Shown: piece after piece, positions 7,598 through 15,880 of the stretch
Layout: every line of letters begins with the position of its first letter
Position numbering within the stretch: position 1 is the stretch's first letter
Assembly: GCF_965215655.1 (NCBI RefSeq)
Contig: NZ_OZ244111.1
Span: forward strand, 3,720,001 to 3,784,000
Length of the DNA stretch: 64,000 bases
From: Nioella sp965215655
GTDB taxonomy: Bacteria; Pseudomonadota; Alphaproteobacteria; Rhodobacterales; Rhodobacteraceae
Direction: 5' to 3'
The notes under the pieces: model-generated
Told to the model about the DNA's origin: nothing
Database searches by the model: none
The model's input: the letters and a program-made list of their open reading frames with translations, nothing else
Made by a program: the position numbers and the translations under genes

Positions 7598-8604
7598 CTG
7601 AGGTACTCCGTCAGGTTGAGGCGGGACAGGCGGGTGGTCAGCAGGTAGAGCGCTTCGAGCCGGGTCTCCGCCTCCTGCAATTCAGTGGCGGTGGTATAGG
7701 GGTCGGCGCCGGTCAGGCGGCTGCGTTCCAGCTCCAGCAACCCACGGGTGGTGTCGCCGCGCAACTGGGCGGCCTCAATCCGGCCCTCCACATGGCCCAC
7801 GCGGGCGCGCAGATCGGTGACGCCGTCATTGCCCGATGCCATGTCAAGCGCGGCGCGTTCCAGAAGCTGGCGTCTTTCATCATCGCTGAAACTGCCAGTT
7901 TCATTGGACACCAGAGTGGCCAGCGCCATCCCCATCAGCCCGCGCCGCAAACCGGGATCGAGTGCGGAAATCGGGTTCTGGATCGTCTCGCCTTCAGCCA
8001 CGGTGAAGCCCGGCGCGGGATCGGGGCTGCCCTGATAAGCCAGTGTTTCGAACCCGCCGCCCGAATCCATGAACCAGCTGTCCAGCGTCGTGATCAGGTC
8101 CGCCGCATCCGTGGCACCGGTGGCCAGAGGTTCCAGCGCGGTCAGCAGGTCCCCCACCGGGATCAGCGCATCCTCATCGGTATTGGCGCCGGAAAACAGC
8201 GCCCGGCCCGCGACCGTCTGGTTGAGCGAGCCGAGCATGGCGCTCAGCCGGTCGGGGGCGCTGGCGGCCATCAGTTCCATCTGTTGCAGAGTATCGGTGC
8301 CGCTGGCCGCCAACAGCGCCGGGGCAAGTTCTGACAGGTTGCCCTGCAAAGCCTCCAATGCCGATTGCACGGCGGAGGTCATCAGTGCGGCCTCGGCCGC
8401 GGCATTGCGATAGGCGGCAACCATGCGCAACCCGCGTTCTATCCCCGATAGCGCAGAAAAGTCCCCGCCGAGTGCCTTGCCCGCGTCGGAGTGCTGCCCG
8501 CTGGCCAGTTCCTGCGTCAACCGCGAAAGGTCGGTCCTGACCTGATGGTGATGCTGACGAAGATGAAAACTGCGGGCCATGTCGCCCGTGGAAATGATGC
8601 TCAT
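7594..8604 (-). CDS. flgL: Hook-filament junction protein FlgL
   Basis: 336 residues with the flagellin-like N-terminal (SIISTGDMARSFHLRQHHHQVRTDL) and C-terminal (ELQEAETRLEALYLLTTRLSRLNL) coiled-coil ends that pack into the axial core, each given in part. The middle includes GRALFSGANTDEDAL, the standard FlgL turn before the variable domain. The protein caps the hook with FlgK and forms the adaptor to the filament. It is exported by the flagellar apparatus and has no Sec signal. The start at 8604 lies 2 bases after the flgK stop. The C-terminal end LTEYLR is typical for the group. Confidence 0.93.
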   Translation of the reverse strand: MSIISTGDMARSFHLRQHHHQVRTDLSRLTQELASGQHSDAGKALGGDFSALSGIERGLRMVAAYRNAAAEAALMTSAVQSALEALQGNLSELAPALLAASGTDTLQQMELMAASAPDRLSAMLGSLNQTVAGRALFSGANTDEDALIPVGDLLTALEPLATGATDAADLITTLDSWFMDSGGGFETLAYQGSPDPAPGFTVAEGETIQNPISALDPGLRRGLMGMALATLVSNETGSFSDDERRQLLERAALDMASGNDGVTDLRARVGHVEGRIEAAQLRGDTTRGLLELERSRLTGADPYTTATELQEAETRLEALYLLTTRLSRLNLTEYLR

Positions 8605-8606
8605 CG

Positions 8607-10061
8607 CTACAGCCCCAGCAATCGATCAAGCATATCGTCGAGTGTCGAGATCACCCGCGCATTGGCGGCATAGGCATTCTCGATTTCCAGAAGGCGTTGC
8701 ATCTGCCGGTCAGTATCGACTCCGCGCGACAGTTCGGCCTCGCGCAGCGCGGTGAACTTGCCCGATGTTTCGGCGGCGCGGGCCTCTGCGAACTGCCGGT
8801 CCATGGAGGTGAGCGACAGGAGGTCTGCGCCAAGCTCGGCCATGCTGCGACTGGTGGTGGAGAAGGCCGAAGAGGCTGTCGGGCGTTCGGTTTGCAACGC
8901 ATCGAGGATGCCCTGTAGCAGCGCTGGATCGCCGGGTGCGCCTTCGCTCGTCGCGCCAACCCCGTCGCGCAGCCTCCAGAGCGCGCCGCCCCGGTCGGGA
9001 TCGACAGCGGCGTTCACCCTGATGCGCGCGGCAAGACCTTCTTCATAGGCTGCAGAGGCCAGCAGGCCATCGTCGCTGAAGAGACCCGGGTCCGTTGCGG
9101 CCTGTGTCGGATCGAGGCCAGGATCGTCCAGCCGCGCGGTCAGGTCGAGCGCCAGCCCGTCGAGCTGTGCCTGGGCTTGCGGGGCGATCTCGTCGCGGAC
9201 GGCAAACAGGGCCGCCAGTCGCCCGCCGGAGAGCGACGCGTAGCTGCCCGAGGTGCTGATCGGACGGCCATTCACGGTAAGGCCCGACAGGTCATTGTTC
9301 TGCAGGGACATCAGCGGCGTAATGGCCGGCGTGGCGGAAAAGCCGAATTCTGCCGGGCGTCCCTCGACCAGTGTCAGCCCGTCGGTAGTGTAGAGACTGA
9401 CCATCCCCGCGTCGTTGCGGGTCTCGCGGATGGGAACCAGATCGGCGAGGCCGTCGATCAGCGCCTGTTGCCGGTCGATCAGCCCGAGCGCGTTCTCTCC
9501 CCGGCTGATGGATGTTCGAATGGTGCCGTTCAGGTCGTGGATCGCCGCGAGCGTACGATTGAGATGGGTGATCTCCGTGGCGATCTGCGCATCGGCCTGC
9601 TGGCGGATGTTCTGGATGCCGTCCGAGATGCTGTTCAGCGTGCCTGCCAGTTGCTGCGCCGCGTTCAGGACGGACTCCAACCGCGCTTGACTATCTGGGC
9701 GGCTGGCGGCGGAAACAAGGCTGGTCTCGAACGCATCGAGCCGGGCGGGCAGGCTGGCGTCGCTGTCGGGTGTGCCAATAAGCGTCTCGATTCGCAGTAA
9801 GAAGCTGGCGCGGGTCTCTGCCTCGCCCTGCGCGGCCCCGGCGGAACGACGCTCGCCTAGAATGACCGGATCCGAACTGCGGGTAACGCCCAAAACCTGC
9901 ACCCCGCGCCCTGCACCATGGGCGATGGATGAGAGGGTCAGGCTGCGCTCGCCGAAGCCTTCGGTCTGGGCATTGGCGATGTTGTCCGACACCACCGACG
10001 CCGCCCGGCTGGACGCGGTCAGCCCGGTCAGGGCCGCGGAGAGAGCGCTGGAAATGGTCAT
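8607..10061 (-). CDS. flgK: Hook-associated protein FlgK
   Basis: 484 residues. The N-terminus TISSALSAALTGLTASSR followed by ASVVSDNIANAQTEGFGER is the flagellar rod/hook N-domain. The C-terminal part has MDRQFAEARAAETSGKFT and LEIENAYAANARVISTLDDML, the matching C-domain. The central region is variable and alanine-rich. FlgK is the first hook-filament junction protein and is exported through the flagellar channel. It lies between flgE (21-base gap) and flgL (2-base gap). The length is shorter than enteric FlgK (about 550) but common in alphaproteobacteria. Confidence 0.94.
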   Translation of the reverse strand: MTISSALSAALTGLTASSRAASVVSDNIANAQTEGFGERSLTLSSIAHGAGRGVQVLGVTRSSDPVILGERRSAGAAQGEAETRASFLLRIETLIGTPDSDASLPARLDAFETSLVSAASRPDSQARLESVLNAAQQLAGTLNSISDGIQNIRQQADAQIATEITHLNRTLAAIHDLNGTIRTSISRGENALGLIDRQQALIDGLADLVPIRETRNDAGMVSLYTTDGLTLVEGRPAEFGFSATPAITPLMSLQNNDLSGLTVNGRPISTSGSYASLSGGRLAALFAVRDEIAPQAQAQLDGLALDLTARLDDPGLDPTQAATDPGLFSDDGLLASAAYEEGLAARIRVNAAVDPDRGGALWRLRDGVGATSEGAPGDPALLQGILDALQTERPTASSAFSTTSRSMAELGADLLSLTSMDRQFAEARAAETSGKFTALREAELSRGVDTDRQMQRLLEIENAYAANARVISTLDDMLDRLLGL

Positions 10062-10082
10062 GACCTGGCCTCAGTGCCCGGA

Positions 10083-11384
10083 TCAGCGCTTGATATTGGT
10101 GGTTTCCTGCAACATCTCGTCCACCGTCTGAATGACCTTGGCGTTGGAGGAGTAGGCGCGCTGCGTCTGGATCAGCTGGGTCAGCTCTCCCGCGACATCG
10201 GTTGTGGATTCCTCGCGAGAGAAGCCCACGATGTCGCCGGTCGGCCCGTCGCCCGCATCCCATAGGAAGAATGATCCGCTGTCCGGCGAGATCTGATAGG
10301 CTTGGTTCGACATGGCGATCAGCCCGTTGGGATTGGGCACGTCGATCAGCGGCACCTGGTAGATCACGCGGGTAAAGCCGCTGTCATAGATCGCGTGGAC
10401 CATGCCTTCGCCATCGACCTCAACCGAAGACAGGTTGCCGACAGGGGAGCCGTCCTTGACCACGGGGGCATTCGAGAAACTGTCGGACAGTTGCGTGAAA
10501 CCGCCGGGTTCGCCGATGATGCCGATATTAAGCTCCATCGGGCCGCCATTCACATTGACCTCGATCGTGCCATCGGTGCCGTTATAGGCGCCGCCGGTGA
10601 CTGCGGTGACGGACAAAAGGTTGCCGCCGCTGCCACGCGCATCGTCGAAGGTCAGGGTGTATTCCCCGATCACCGCCCCGCCAGATGCGGAATCGCGGAT
10701 CTCCATGGTCCATTCATTCGACGATCCGGTGGCGGGAACGGTCGGGGTGAAATTGATCTCCAGCACCTCGGACGTGCCGAGATTGTCGAAATACTCGGTC
10801 GACATGGTTACGGTGTCACCCGATGCGCCCGCCTCGGTCGCGGTGGCGGGCAGGTTCAGCGTCAGCTCCATCTGGGTGGTGGGATCGCCAGCGAACTGGT
10901 TGGTGTGGACGCGCACAGGTTCCAGCCCGTCCGTGGTGTCGCGCGGGAAGGTGGGGATGGTGCCATCGCCGTCGGCGGGCCAGCCAAGCAGAACCAGCCC
11001 AGTTTCCGTGCGTAGCACACCATCGGCATCGGGCCGGAAGGACCCGGTGGTGGCCAGCATCACCGGTTGATTGCCGGACTGGGATTCCAGGGAAGCAGCC
11101 GTGGTGACTGGCAGCATGCCGCGCCCGCCAATGGCCAGGTCCGTGGGATTGTCCGTGGTGATTAGCGTGCCCCGCTGTTCGATCATGCGCCCGGTGATGA
11201 CCCGGACGCCCCCGGCGGAATAGCTGCCATGGCCCTGAGAGATCACCATCGATTGGAAGTTGGTCACGGCGCGCTTGTAGCCGTAAGTTCCCGAATTCGC
11301 GATATTGTCGGAAATCGTGGCGAGGCGGCTGGCGTTCACGTTGAGCCCGGCAACCCCGGAATTGAGCGAGGAGGAAATCGTCAT
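10083..11384 (-). CDS. flgE: Flagellar hook protein FlgE
   Basis: 433 residues from the ATG at 11384, chosen because TISSSLNSGVAGLNVNASRL is the standard N-domain and AAGGCG lies 8 bases upstream; the frame is open 63 bases further but has no family sequence there. DNIANSGTYGYKRA is the rod/hook signature; the C-terminal ELTQLIQTQRAYSSNAKVIQ and TVDEMLQETTNIKR are the C-domain of hook proteins. The middle forms the hook surface domains. It is the first gene of the leftward hook operon, with a CtrA-type site 57-71 bases upstream of the start. Confidence 0.95.
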   Translation of the reverse strand: MTISSSLNSGVAGLNVNASRLATISDNIANSGTYGYKRAVTNFQSMVISQGHGSYSAGGVRVITGRMIEQRGTLITTDNPTDLAIGGRGMLPVTTAASLESQSGNQPVMLATTGSFRPDADGVLRTETGLVLLGWPADGDGTIPTFPRDTTDGLEPVRVHTNQFAGDPTTQMELTLNLPATATEAGASGDTVTMSTEYFDNLGTSEVLEINFTPTVPATGSSNEWTMEIRDSASGGAVIGEYTLTFDDARGSGGNLLSVTAVTGGAYNGTDGTIEVNVNGGPMELNIGIIGEPGGFTQLSDSFSNAPVVKDGSPVGNLSSVEVDGEGMVHAIYDSGFTRVIYQVPLIDVPNPNGLIAMSNQAYQISPDSGSFFLWDAGDGPTGDIVGFSREESTTDVAGELTQLIQTQRAYSSNAKVIQTVDEMLQETTNIKR

Positions 11385-11440
11385 TGGAATGCGCCTTTCT
11401 GCTGCATCTCGTCCTTTGGGGCAGACAAGCACGGTCGGAT

Positions 11441-11455
11441 TTAACAAGGGCCTAA
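11441..11455. promoter_or_regulatory. CtrA-type binding site ahead of flgE
   Basis: TTAA, seven bases, CTAA, matching TTAA-N7-TTAA at 7 of 8 positions with exact spacing. It is located in the 96-base gap between motB and flgE, 57-71 bases upstream of the flgE start codon. Read on the strand of flgE it is TTAG-N7-TTAA, the inverse of the fliF/fliL site. Confidence 0.55.
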
Positions 11456-11480
11456 CAGATAAAAATCGAACTGTTTTCCC

Positions 11481-12320
11481 TCAGGGCAGGCTGCGCAGGA
11501 GGGTGATTTCGACCCTGTCATTGCGTATTGCCATACTGTCGGCGACCGCCGGGCTTCGGTCTGCGTGCCCGGTGATGCGCTGAAACCTCTCCGCATTCAG
11601 CCCGACGCGTTGCAGCGCGGTGCGAAGCGCCTGAGCCTGCGCGGTGGACCGGTCCCAGGTTGTGTCCTCCGCCACCACGATCGGGTCGGACCGGACATGC
11701 GCCGCAACCGCGACGCCATTGGTGACGGTCCCGAAAAGCTCTGCCATCACCGAAAGCAGGTCTTCCAGCCAGGGTTCGGGCGTGATGCCATCCAAGCCAA
11801 AGAGCGGTATGCCGGGGCGGGCGAAAATCTCGACCACCAGTCCCTGATCGGTCAGGCGCGTCTGGACGTGATCGAGCGTCTCATCCGACACCCGCGCATC
11901 GCCGCCGCCATCCATGAGCGAATCCTCGATATCCTCCATCAGCGCCTGTTCCAATTCTTCGGCGCTGTGATCGGTGCCTTCCATTCCCATGGCCTGCCGC
12001 CCCTCGGTCGGGCGGCGGTCAGAGGCGCCGGTGCCGTTCTGGGCGACGACGGTTTCCGAAAAAGGGCTGTCGCCGCCGAAAGACCCGTCACCGCCGCCCG
12101 AGATCCGGGCAATGGGCACCGTGGGGCTGAAGTAGTCGGCGATCCCCTTGCGTTGCTGTTCCGTGGTGGCGTTCAGCAGCCACATCAGCATGAAGAACGC
12201 CATCATGGCGGTCACGAAATCCGCATAGGCCACCTTCCACGCACCACCATGGTGGCCATCGCCGCCGCTGACCTTTTTCTTCTTGATGATGATCGGGCGC
12301 AATTCGTTCTGCGCGGCCAT
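11481..12320 (-). CDS. motB: Flagellar stator protein MotB (OmpA-type peptidoglycan anchor)
   Basis: 279 residues from ATG 12320, preceded by GGTGAG at 7 bases; a GTG at 12332 is also in frame. A basic N-terminus with KKKK, then WKVAYADFVTAMMAFFMLMW with the proton-carrying Asp at about residue 34, the single membrane segment of MotB. The plug follows with ADYFSP. The C-terminal domain is OmpA-like, with DRSTAQAQALRTAL and ITGHADRSP and final NDRVEITLL, which binds peptidoglycan. A serine/glycine-rich linker and an acidic segment lie between. It probably pairs with the motA at 77-946. The gene is followed by flgE with its own CtrA-type site. Confidence 0.95.
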   Translation of the reverse strand: MAAQNELRPIIIKKKKVSGGDGHHGGAWKVAYADFVTAMMAFFMLMWLLNATTEQQRKGIADYFSPTVPIARISGGGDGSFGGDSPFSETVVAQNGTGASDRRPTEGRQAMGMEGTDHSAEELEQALMEDIEDSLMDGGGDARVSDETLDHVQTRLTDQGLVVEIFARPGIPLFGLDGITPEPWLEDLLSVMAELFGTVTNGVAVAAHVRSDPIVVAEDTTWDRSTAQAQALRTALQRVGLNAERFQRITGHADRSPAVADSMAIRNDRVEITLLRSLP

Positions 12321-12370
12321 GGCATGTCTCACCCAACGGGACTGTCAGCGGGCAGCCTAGAGGCGGGCGG

Positions 12371-12385
12371 TGAAGGAAGGCTTAA
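12371..12385. promoter_or_regulatory. Weak CtrA-like site ahead of motB
   Basis: TGAA, seven bases, TTAA; 7 of 8 positions match TTAA-N7-TTAA but the mismatch is in a central half-site base. It lies 51-65 bases upstream of the motB ATG, overlapping the stop codon of the LysR gene, at nearly the same distance as the flgE and fliF sites. Supported mainly by position. Confidence 0.3.
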
Positions 12386-13278
12386 TGCAGGCTCTGACTG
12401 GCTTCGTTGATCAGCCAATCGCAGGTTTTCCCTGCTTCGGGAGACAGGGCCGCACCGCTTCGTGTTAGCAGGTGAAAGGCCCGGCTTGGACGCAGCATCT
12501 GCGCGAACGGCTGGACAAGCGCGCCGCTTTCGATCTCGGACGCGACGAGGGGAAAGACGCCAAGCGCCACACCCAGGCCGTCCTTGACCGCCTGAAGCAC
12601 AACGTTGGAATCGGTGATGACGGTTTCCTCGGCGAAACCCGGATCAGGCAATTCGGCCAATGCCAGCCATGCCGCCCATTCCGACCGGTCCTGCTGATGA
12701 ATGATCGGGAAACGGCCGAGGTCGGCGGGGGTCGTCAACCCGCCCAACTGTTCGATCAGGGCGGGGCTGATCACCGGGCTGTAGCTGATCTCCATCAGCT
12801 TGCGCGCATCCAGTCCCGACCAGTTCCCGATGCCCCAATCCACCGCGATCTGCGTTACCATCGCGGCCTCGTTGGTGATCCGGGGACTGTGGTGCAGCAC
12901 GAGTTCGATATCGGGGTGCTGCTGACGGAACCGCCCAAGCCGGGGAATCAGCCAGCGGGACCCGAAGATCGGGCCGACCGCAAGGGTGACGGTCTTGCGC
13001 GGTGTGCTGATATGGGATTCGGCCTCGGCCCGGATGTCATCGAAGGCGCGGCTGACCACGCGGGCCAGTGACCGGCCCGCATCGGTCAGCACCACGGCGC
13101 GGGTCTTGCGAACGAACAGCTGACAGCCCCAGTCCTGTTCCAATTGGCGGATCTGGTTGCTGATGGTGGTGGGGCTGACACAAAGCTCGGCCGCGGCATC
13201 CTTGAAGCTGAGCAGACGGGCTGCGGCCTCGAAGCTGCGCAAGGCGGTCAGGGGCAGGCGCCTGTTGGGAAGTTTCAT
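12382..13278 (-). CDS. LysR-family regulator (GcvA type), divergent from the mttB operon
   Basis: 298 residues from ATG 13278. The N-terminal winged helix (PLTALRSFEAAARLLSF, FKDAAAELCVSPTTISNQIR) is of the GcvA/AmpR subgroup, followed by a type 2 periplasmic-binding effector domain with VGPIFGSRWLIPRLGRF. Upstream in-frame sequence to 13470 lacks a family pattern, so the start was set at MKLPNRRLPL. It is divergent from the mttB operon across 125 bases that contain two palindromes, the usual layout for a LysR protein controlling both itself and the divergent operon. The inducer is unknown; by context it may be the methylated amine handled by MttB. Confidence 0.88.
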   Translation of the reverse strand: MKLPNRRLPLTALRSFEAAARLLSFKDAAAELCVSPTTISNQIRQLEQDWGCQLFVRKTRAVVLTDAGRSLARVVSRAFDDIRAEAESHISTPRKTVTLAVGPIFGSRWLIPRLGRFRQQHPDIELVLHHSPRITNEAAMVTQIAVDWGIGNWSGLDARKLMEISYSPVISPALIEQLGGLTTPADLGRFPIIHQQDRSEWAAWLALAELPDPGFAEETVITDSNVVLQAVKDGLGVALGVFPLVASEIESGALVQPFAQMLRPSRAFHLLTRSGAALSPEAGKTCDWLINEASQSLH

Positions 13279-13313
13279 GACGCGATCCGCAGATGGGCTA
13301 TGGATGAGGTTTT

Positions 13314-13376
13314 CTTTATGCATAGAGCCTGCAATAGTCGCTTGTCCAACTGTTCCGGTTTGGAAACTATCCGGAA
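13314..13376. promoter_or_regulatory. Palindromes in the LysR/mttB divergent promoter region
   Basis: Two inverted repeats in a 125-base gap: CTTTATGCATAGAG at 13314-13327 (one mismatch pair) and TTCCGG, 12 bases, CCGGAA at 13353-13376, which encloses GTTTGGAAAC. These are candidate operators for the LysR protein at 12382-13278. No experimental support is visible. Confidence 0.4.
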
Positions 13377-13403
13377 GACAGCAGGACAGGAGAGACCGCC
13401 GGA

Positions 13404-14948
13404 ATGGCACAGACGGGAACACGACGCAGAGGGCGGCGGCGAGGCGGCAGCGATGATGCGGATGACGCAATAAAACCCGTGCCCCGCAACAGGCTGTCCG
13501 GGGGGCGGCTGGACCCGCTGGACGCGGACGCCATCGCGCAGATCGACGCGGCCGCTCGCGCCATCCTGTCCGAGATCGGCATGGCGGAACCGCCGCAAGC
13601 CGTGGTGGAGCTGGTCAGCGCCGCCGGGGGCAGCCTGACCGGGGAAGGCCGGCTGATCTTCCCGCGTGATCTGCAAGACCGGGCGCTCAAGGGCATTGGG
13701 CGGGACGTCACTCTATACGGGCGGGCAGCGGGGCTGGATATGCAGCTGACCGGTCAGCAGGTGCATGTGGGCACCGGTGGGGCGTCGCCGCAGATGGTGG
13801 ATCTCGACAGCGGCATCTACAGACCGTCGACTCTGGCCGACCTCTATGATGCCGCGCGCGTTGTGGATGTGCTGGACAACATCCACTTTTTCGCCCGCCC
13901 GGTCGTGGCGCGTGACATGGATGACGACCTGTCGCTTGACGTCAACACCGCCTATGCGGCTTTGGCGGGTACGGCGAAACACGTCGTCGTCAGCGCATCC
14001 AGCGCTGAGGCGGTGCGGGCAATCGCCGAGATATGCTTTGCCATCACGGGCAGCGCCAAGGCGTTTCGGGACCGGCCCTTTCTGTCGCTGACGATCAACC
14101 ATGTCGTGCCGCCGCTGCGCTTCTCGGAAGAGGCCTGCGAGGTGATGGTCGAGGCTGCCCGTCTTGGCATTCCCATGCAATGCAACACCTTCGGTCAGCT
14201 TGGGGCCTCCAGCCCTGTCACCATCGCCGGATGCGTGGCGCAGACCATTGCCGAAACACTGGCGGGGGTGATCGTTGCATGGCTGGCAAACCCGAAGGCG
14301 CGGATCATCTTTGGTCCGCGTCCCATGGTGACCGACCTTCGTACCGGCGGTATGGCGGGCGGCTGTGGCGAACAGGCTTTGCTGACGTCCGCCGCCGTGC
14401 GCATGGCGCGCCACTACGGCCTGCCGAATTCCACCATCGCGGGCGCGACGGACAGCAAACTGCCGGACGCGCAGGCGGGGTTCGAGAAATCGCTCAGCGT
14501 GTCCATGGCGGCACAGACGGGGTCCAACATGATCACCCAGGCCTGCGGGGCCTTGGCCGGGCTGATGGCCTGTTCGCTTGAGGCCTATATCATCGACAAC
14601 GATATGCTCGGGGTGATCCTGCGGTCGCTGGCTCCGATCGAAATGGACGAAAGCGCGCTGTCCGTGACTGCGATTGCGGAGGTGGCGCATGGCGAGGGCC
14701 ATTTCCTGGGCCGCCCCGAAACCTACCAGCGGATGCAGAGCGATTTCCTTTATCCCGACGTATCCGACCGGCGTAGCCCGGATGACTGGGCCGCCGCCGG
14801 ATCGCCCGATATCCGCGGCACCGCCAACGCCCGTGCGCGCGAGATCCTCGCATCGCATTTTCCCTGCCACATCCCTGCCGGGATCGACGAGGCGCTGCGC
14901 GCGCGCTTCGATATCCGTCTGCCGCAAACCAGAATGAGGCCCGCATGA
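13404..14948 (+). CDS. MttB-family corrinoid methyltransferase, non-pyrrolysine type
   Basis: 514 residues. Basic Arg-rich N-terminus, then the trimethylamine methyltransferase fold: AILSEIGMAEPPQAVVEL, DNIHFFARPVVARD, TFGQLGASSPVTIAGCVAQT, GPRPMVTDLRTGGMAGGC, SVSMAAQTGSNMITQACG. There is no in-frame amber codon, so unlike archaeal MttB it has no pyrrolysine. Non-Pyl relatives demethylate glycine betaine, proline betaine, carnitine and related quaternary amines, passing the methyl group to a corrinoid protein. No corrinoid partner (MttC/MtbC) is in this window. It is the first gene of a three-gene operon with ATGA overlaps. The natural substrate is unknown. Confidence 0.85.
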   Translation: MAQTGTRRRGRRRGGSDDADDAIKPVPRNRLSGGRLDPLDADAIAQIDAAARAILSEIGMAEPPQAVVELVSAAGGSLTGEGRLIFPRDLQDRALKGIGRDVTLYGRAAGLDMQLTGQQVHVGTGGASPQMVDLDSGIYRPSTLADLYDAARVVDVLDNIHFFARPVVARDMDDDLSLDVNTAYAALAGTAKHVVVSASSAEAVRAIAEICFAITGSAKAFRDRPFLSLTINHVVPPLRFSEEACEVMVEAARLGIPMQCNTFGQLGASSPVTIAGCVAQTIAETLAGVIVAWLANPKARIIFGPRPMVTDLRTGGMAGGCGEQALLTSAAVRMARHYGLPNSTIAGATDSKLPDAQAGFEKSLSVSMAAQTGSNMITQACGALAGLMACSLEAYIIDNDMLGVILRSLAPIEMDESALSVTAIAEVAHGEGHFLGRPETYQRMQSDFLYPDVSDRRSPDDWAAAGSPDIRGTANARAREILASHFPCHIPAGIDEALRARFDIRLPQTRMRPA

Positions 14949-15880
14949 AGATCGCCGTTTTCGGAGTTGGGGCCATGGGCTCTGTCTATGCCGGTCTGCT
15001 GGCAGATGCCGGTCACGAGCTTTGGGCCGTGGATCCGTGGCGGGCGCATCTTGACGCCATCGCCACGACCGGACTGCGGGTCGAAGGGGCCAGCGGCGAT
15101 CGGGTGGTCAGGACAATCCGCACCGCCGCTGATCCTGCCGATCTGCCGATGGTCGATCTGGTGATCATTGCCACCAAGGCCTCTGCCGTCGGGGAGGCGG
15201 CGCGGGCGCTGACCGGGTGCGTGGGGCCGGATACGCTGATCCTGACCATCCAGAACGGGCTTGGCGCGGGCGAGCGGATCGGCCAGCACATGAGCACCGC
15301 CAATGTGATCCTTGGCGTGGCGGATGGGTTCGGCGCCTCGATGAAAGGCCCCGGCCACGTGCATCACAACGCCATGAAGCTGATCCGCATCGGCGAAATG
15401 GGCGGCGGCATGACCGAGCGGTTGGAACGGCTGGCAGAGCTCTGGCAAGGAGCCGGGTTCAACGTGAAGGCCTTCGCCGACATCAATCAGCTGATCTGGG
15501 AGAAATTCCTGTGTAACGTGACCCTGTCGGCCCCCTGCACCGTGATCGGCTGTACCGTGGGTGAGGTGATGGACAACGCCGAAACCCGTGCCCTAGCGCT
15601 CAGTTGCATGCGCGAGGCCTATGCCATCGGCCAACACAAGGGCATCGCCTTTTCCTTCGATGACCCGGAGGCCTATGTCACCGCTTTCGCCGCGCAGATG
15701 CCCCGTGCGCGGCCCTCGATGCTACTCGACCACATGGCTGGCCGCCCGTCAGAGATCGACGCGATCAACGGGATGGTGCCGGTTCTGGGCGCCGAGATCG
15801 GCCTGCCTACACCCTACAACCAGACGCTCAGCACCATCGTGCGCGCCCGCGAGGCGGCATTCGGAAAGGACAAGGAATGA
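14945..15880 (+). CDS. Ketopantoate reductase family (ApbA/PanE) dehydrogenase
   Basis: 311 residues. N-terminal Rossmann fold with GVGAMG at residues 7-12 (MKIAVFGVGAMGSVYAGLL), a typical VIIATKASA and LTIQNGLGAGERIG, then the C-terminal helical domain with NQLIWEKFLCNVTLSAPCT and RARPSMLLDHMAGRPSEIDAINGM, quoted in part. These are general family marks: NAD(P)H-dependent reduction of a 2-oxo acid (PanE: 2-dehydropantoate). In this operon, between MttB and a fumarylacetoacetase-fold protein, it is more likely a catabolic dehydrogenase than a pantothenate enzyme. Overlaps both neighbours by 4 bases. Confidence 0.85.
   Translation: MKIAVFGVGAMGSVYAGLLADAGHELWAVDPWRAHLDAIATTGLRVEGASGDRVVRTIRTAADPADLPMVDLVIIATKASAVGEAARALTGCVGPDTLILTIQNGLGAGERIGQHMSTANVILGVADGFGASMKGPGHVHHNAMKLIRIGEMGGGMTERLERLAELWQGAGFNVKAFADINQLIWEKFLCNVTLSAPCTVIGCTVGEVMDNAETRALALSCMREAYAIGQHKGIAFSFDDPEAYVTAFAAQMPRARPSMLLDHMAGRPSEIDAINGMVPVLGAEIGLPTPYNQTLSTIVRAREAAFGKDKE

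Noticed and set aside
13404..14948. Pyrrolysine (amber) codon in the MttB gene
   Set aside because: The frame is open from start to end without TAG; it is the non-pyrrolysine type, and no pyl genes are seen.
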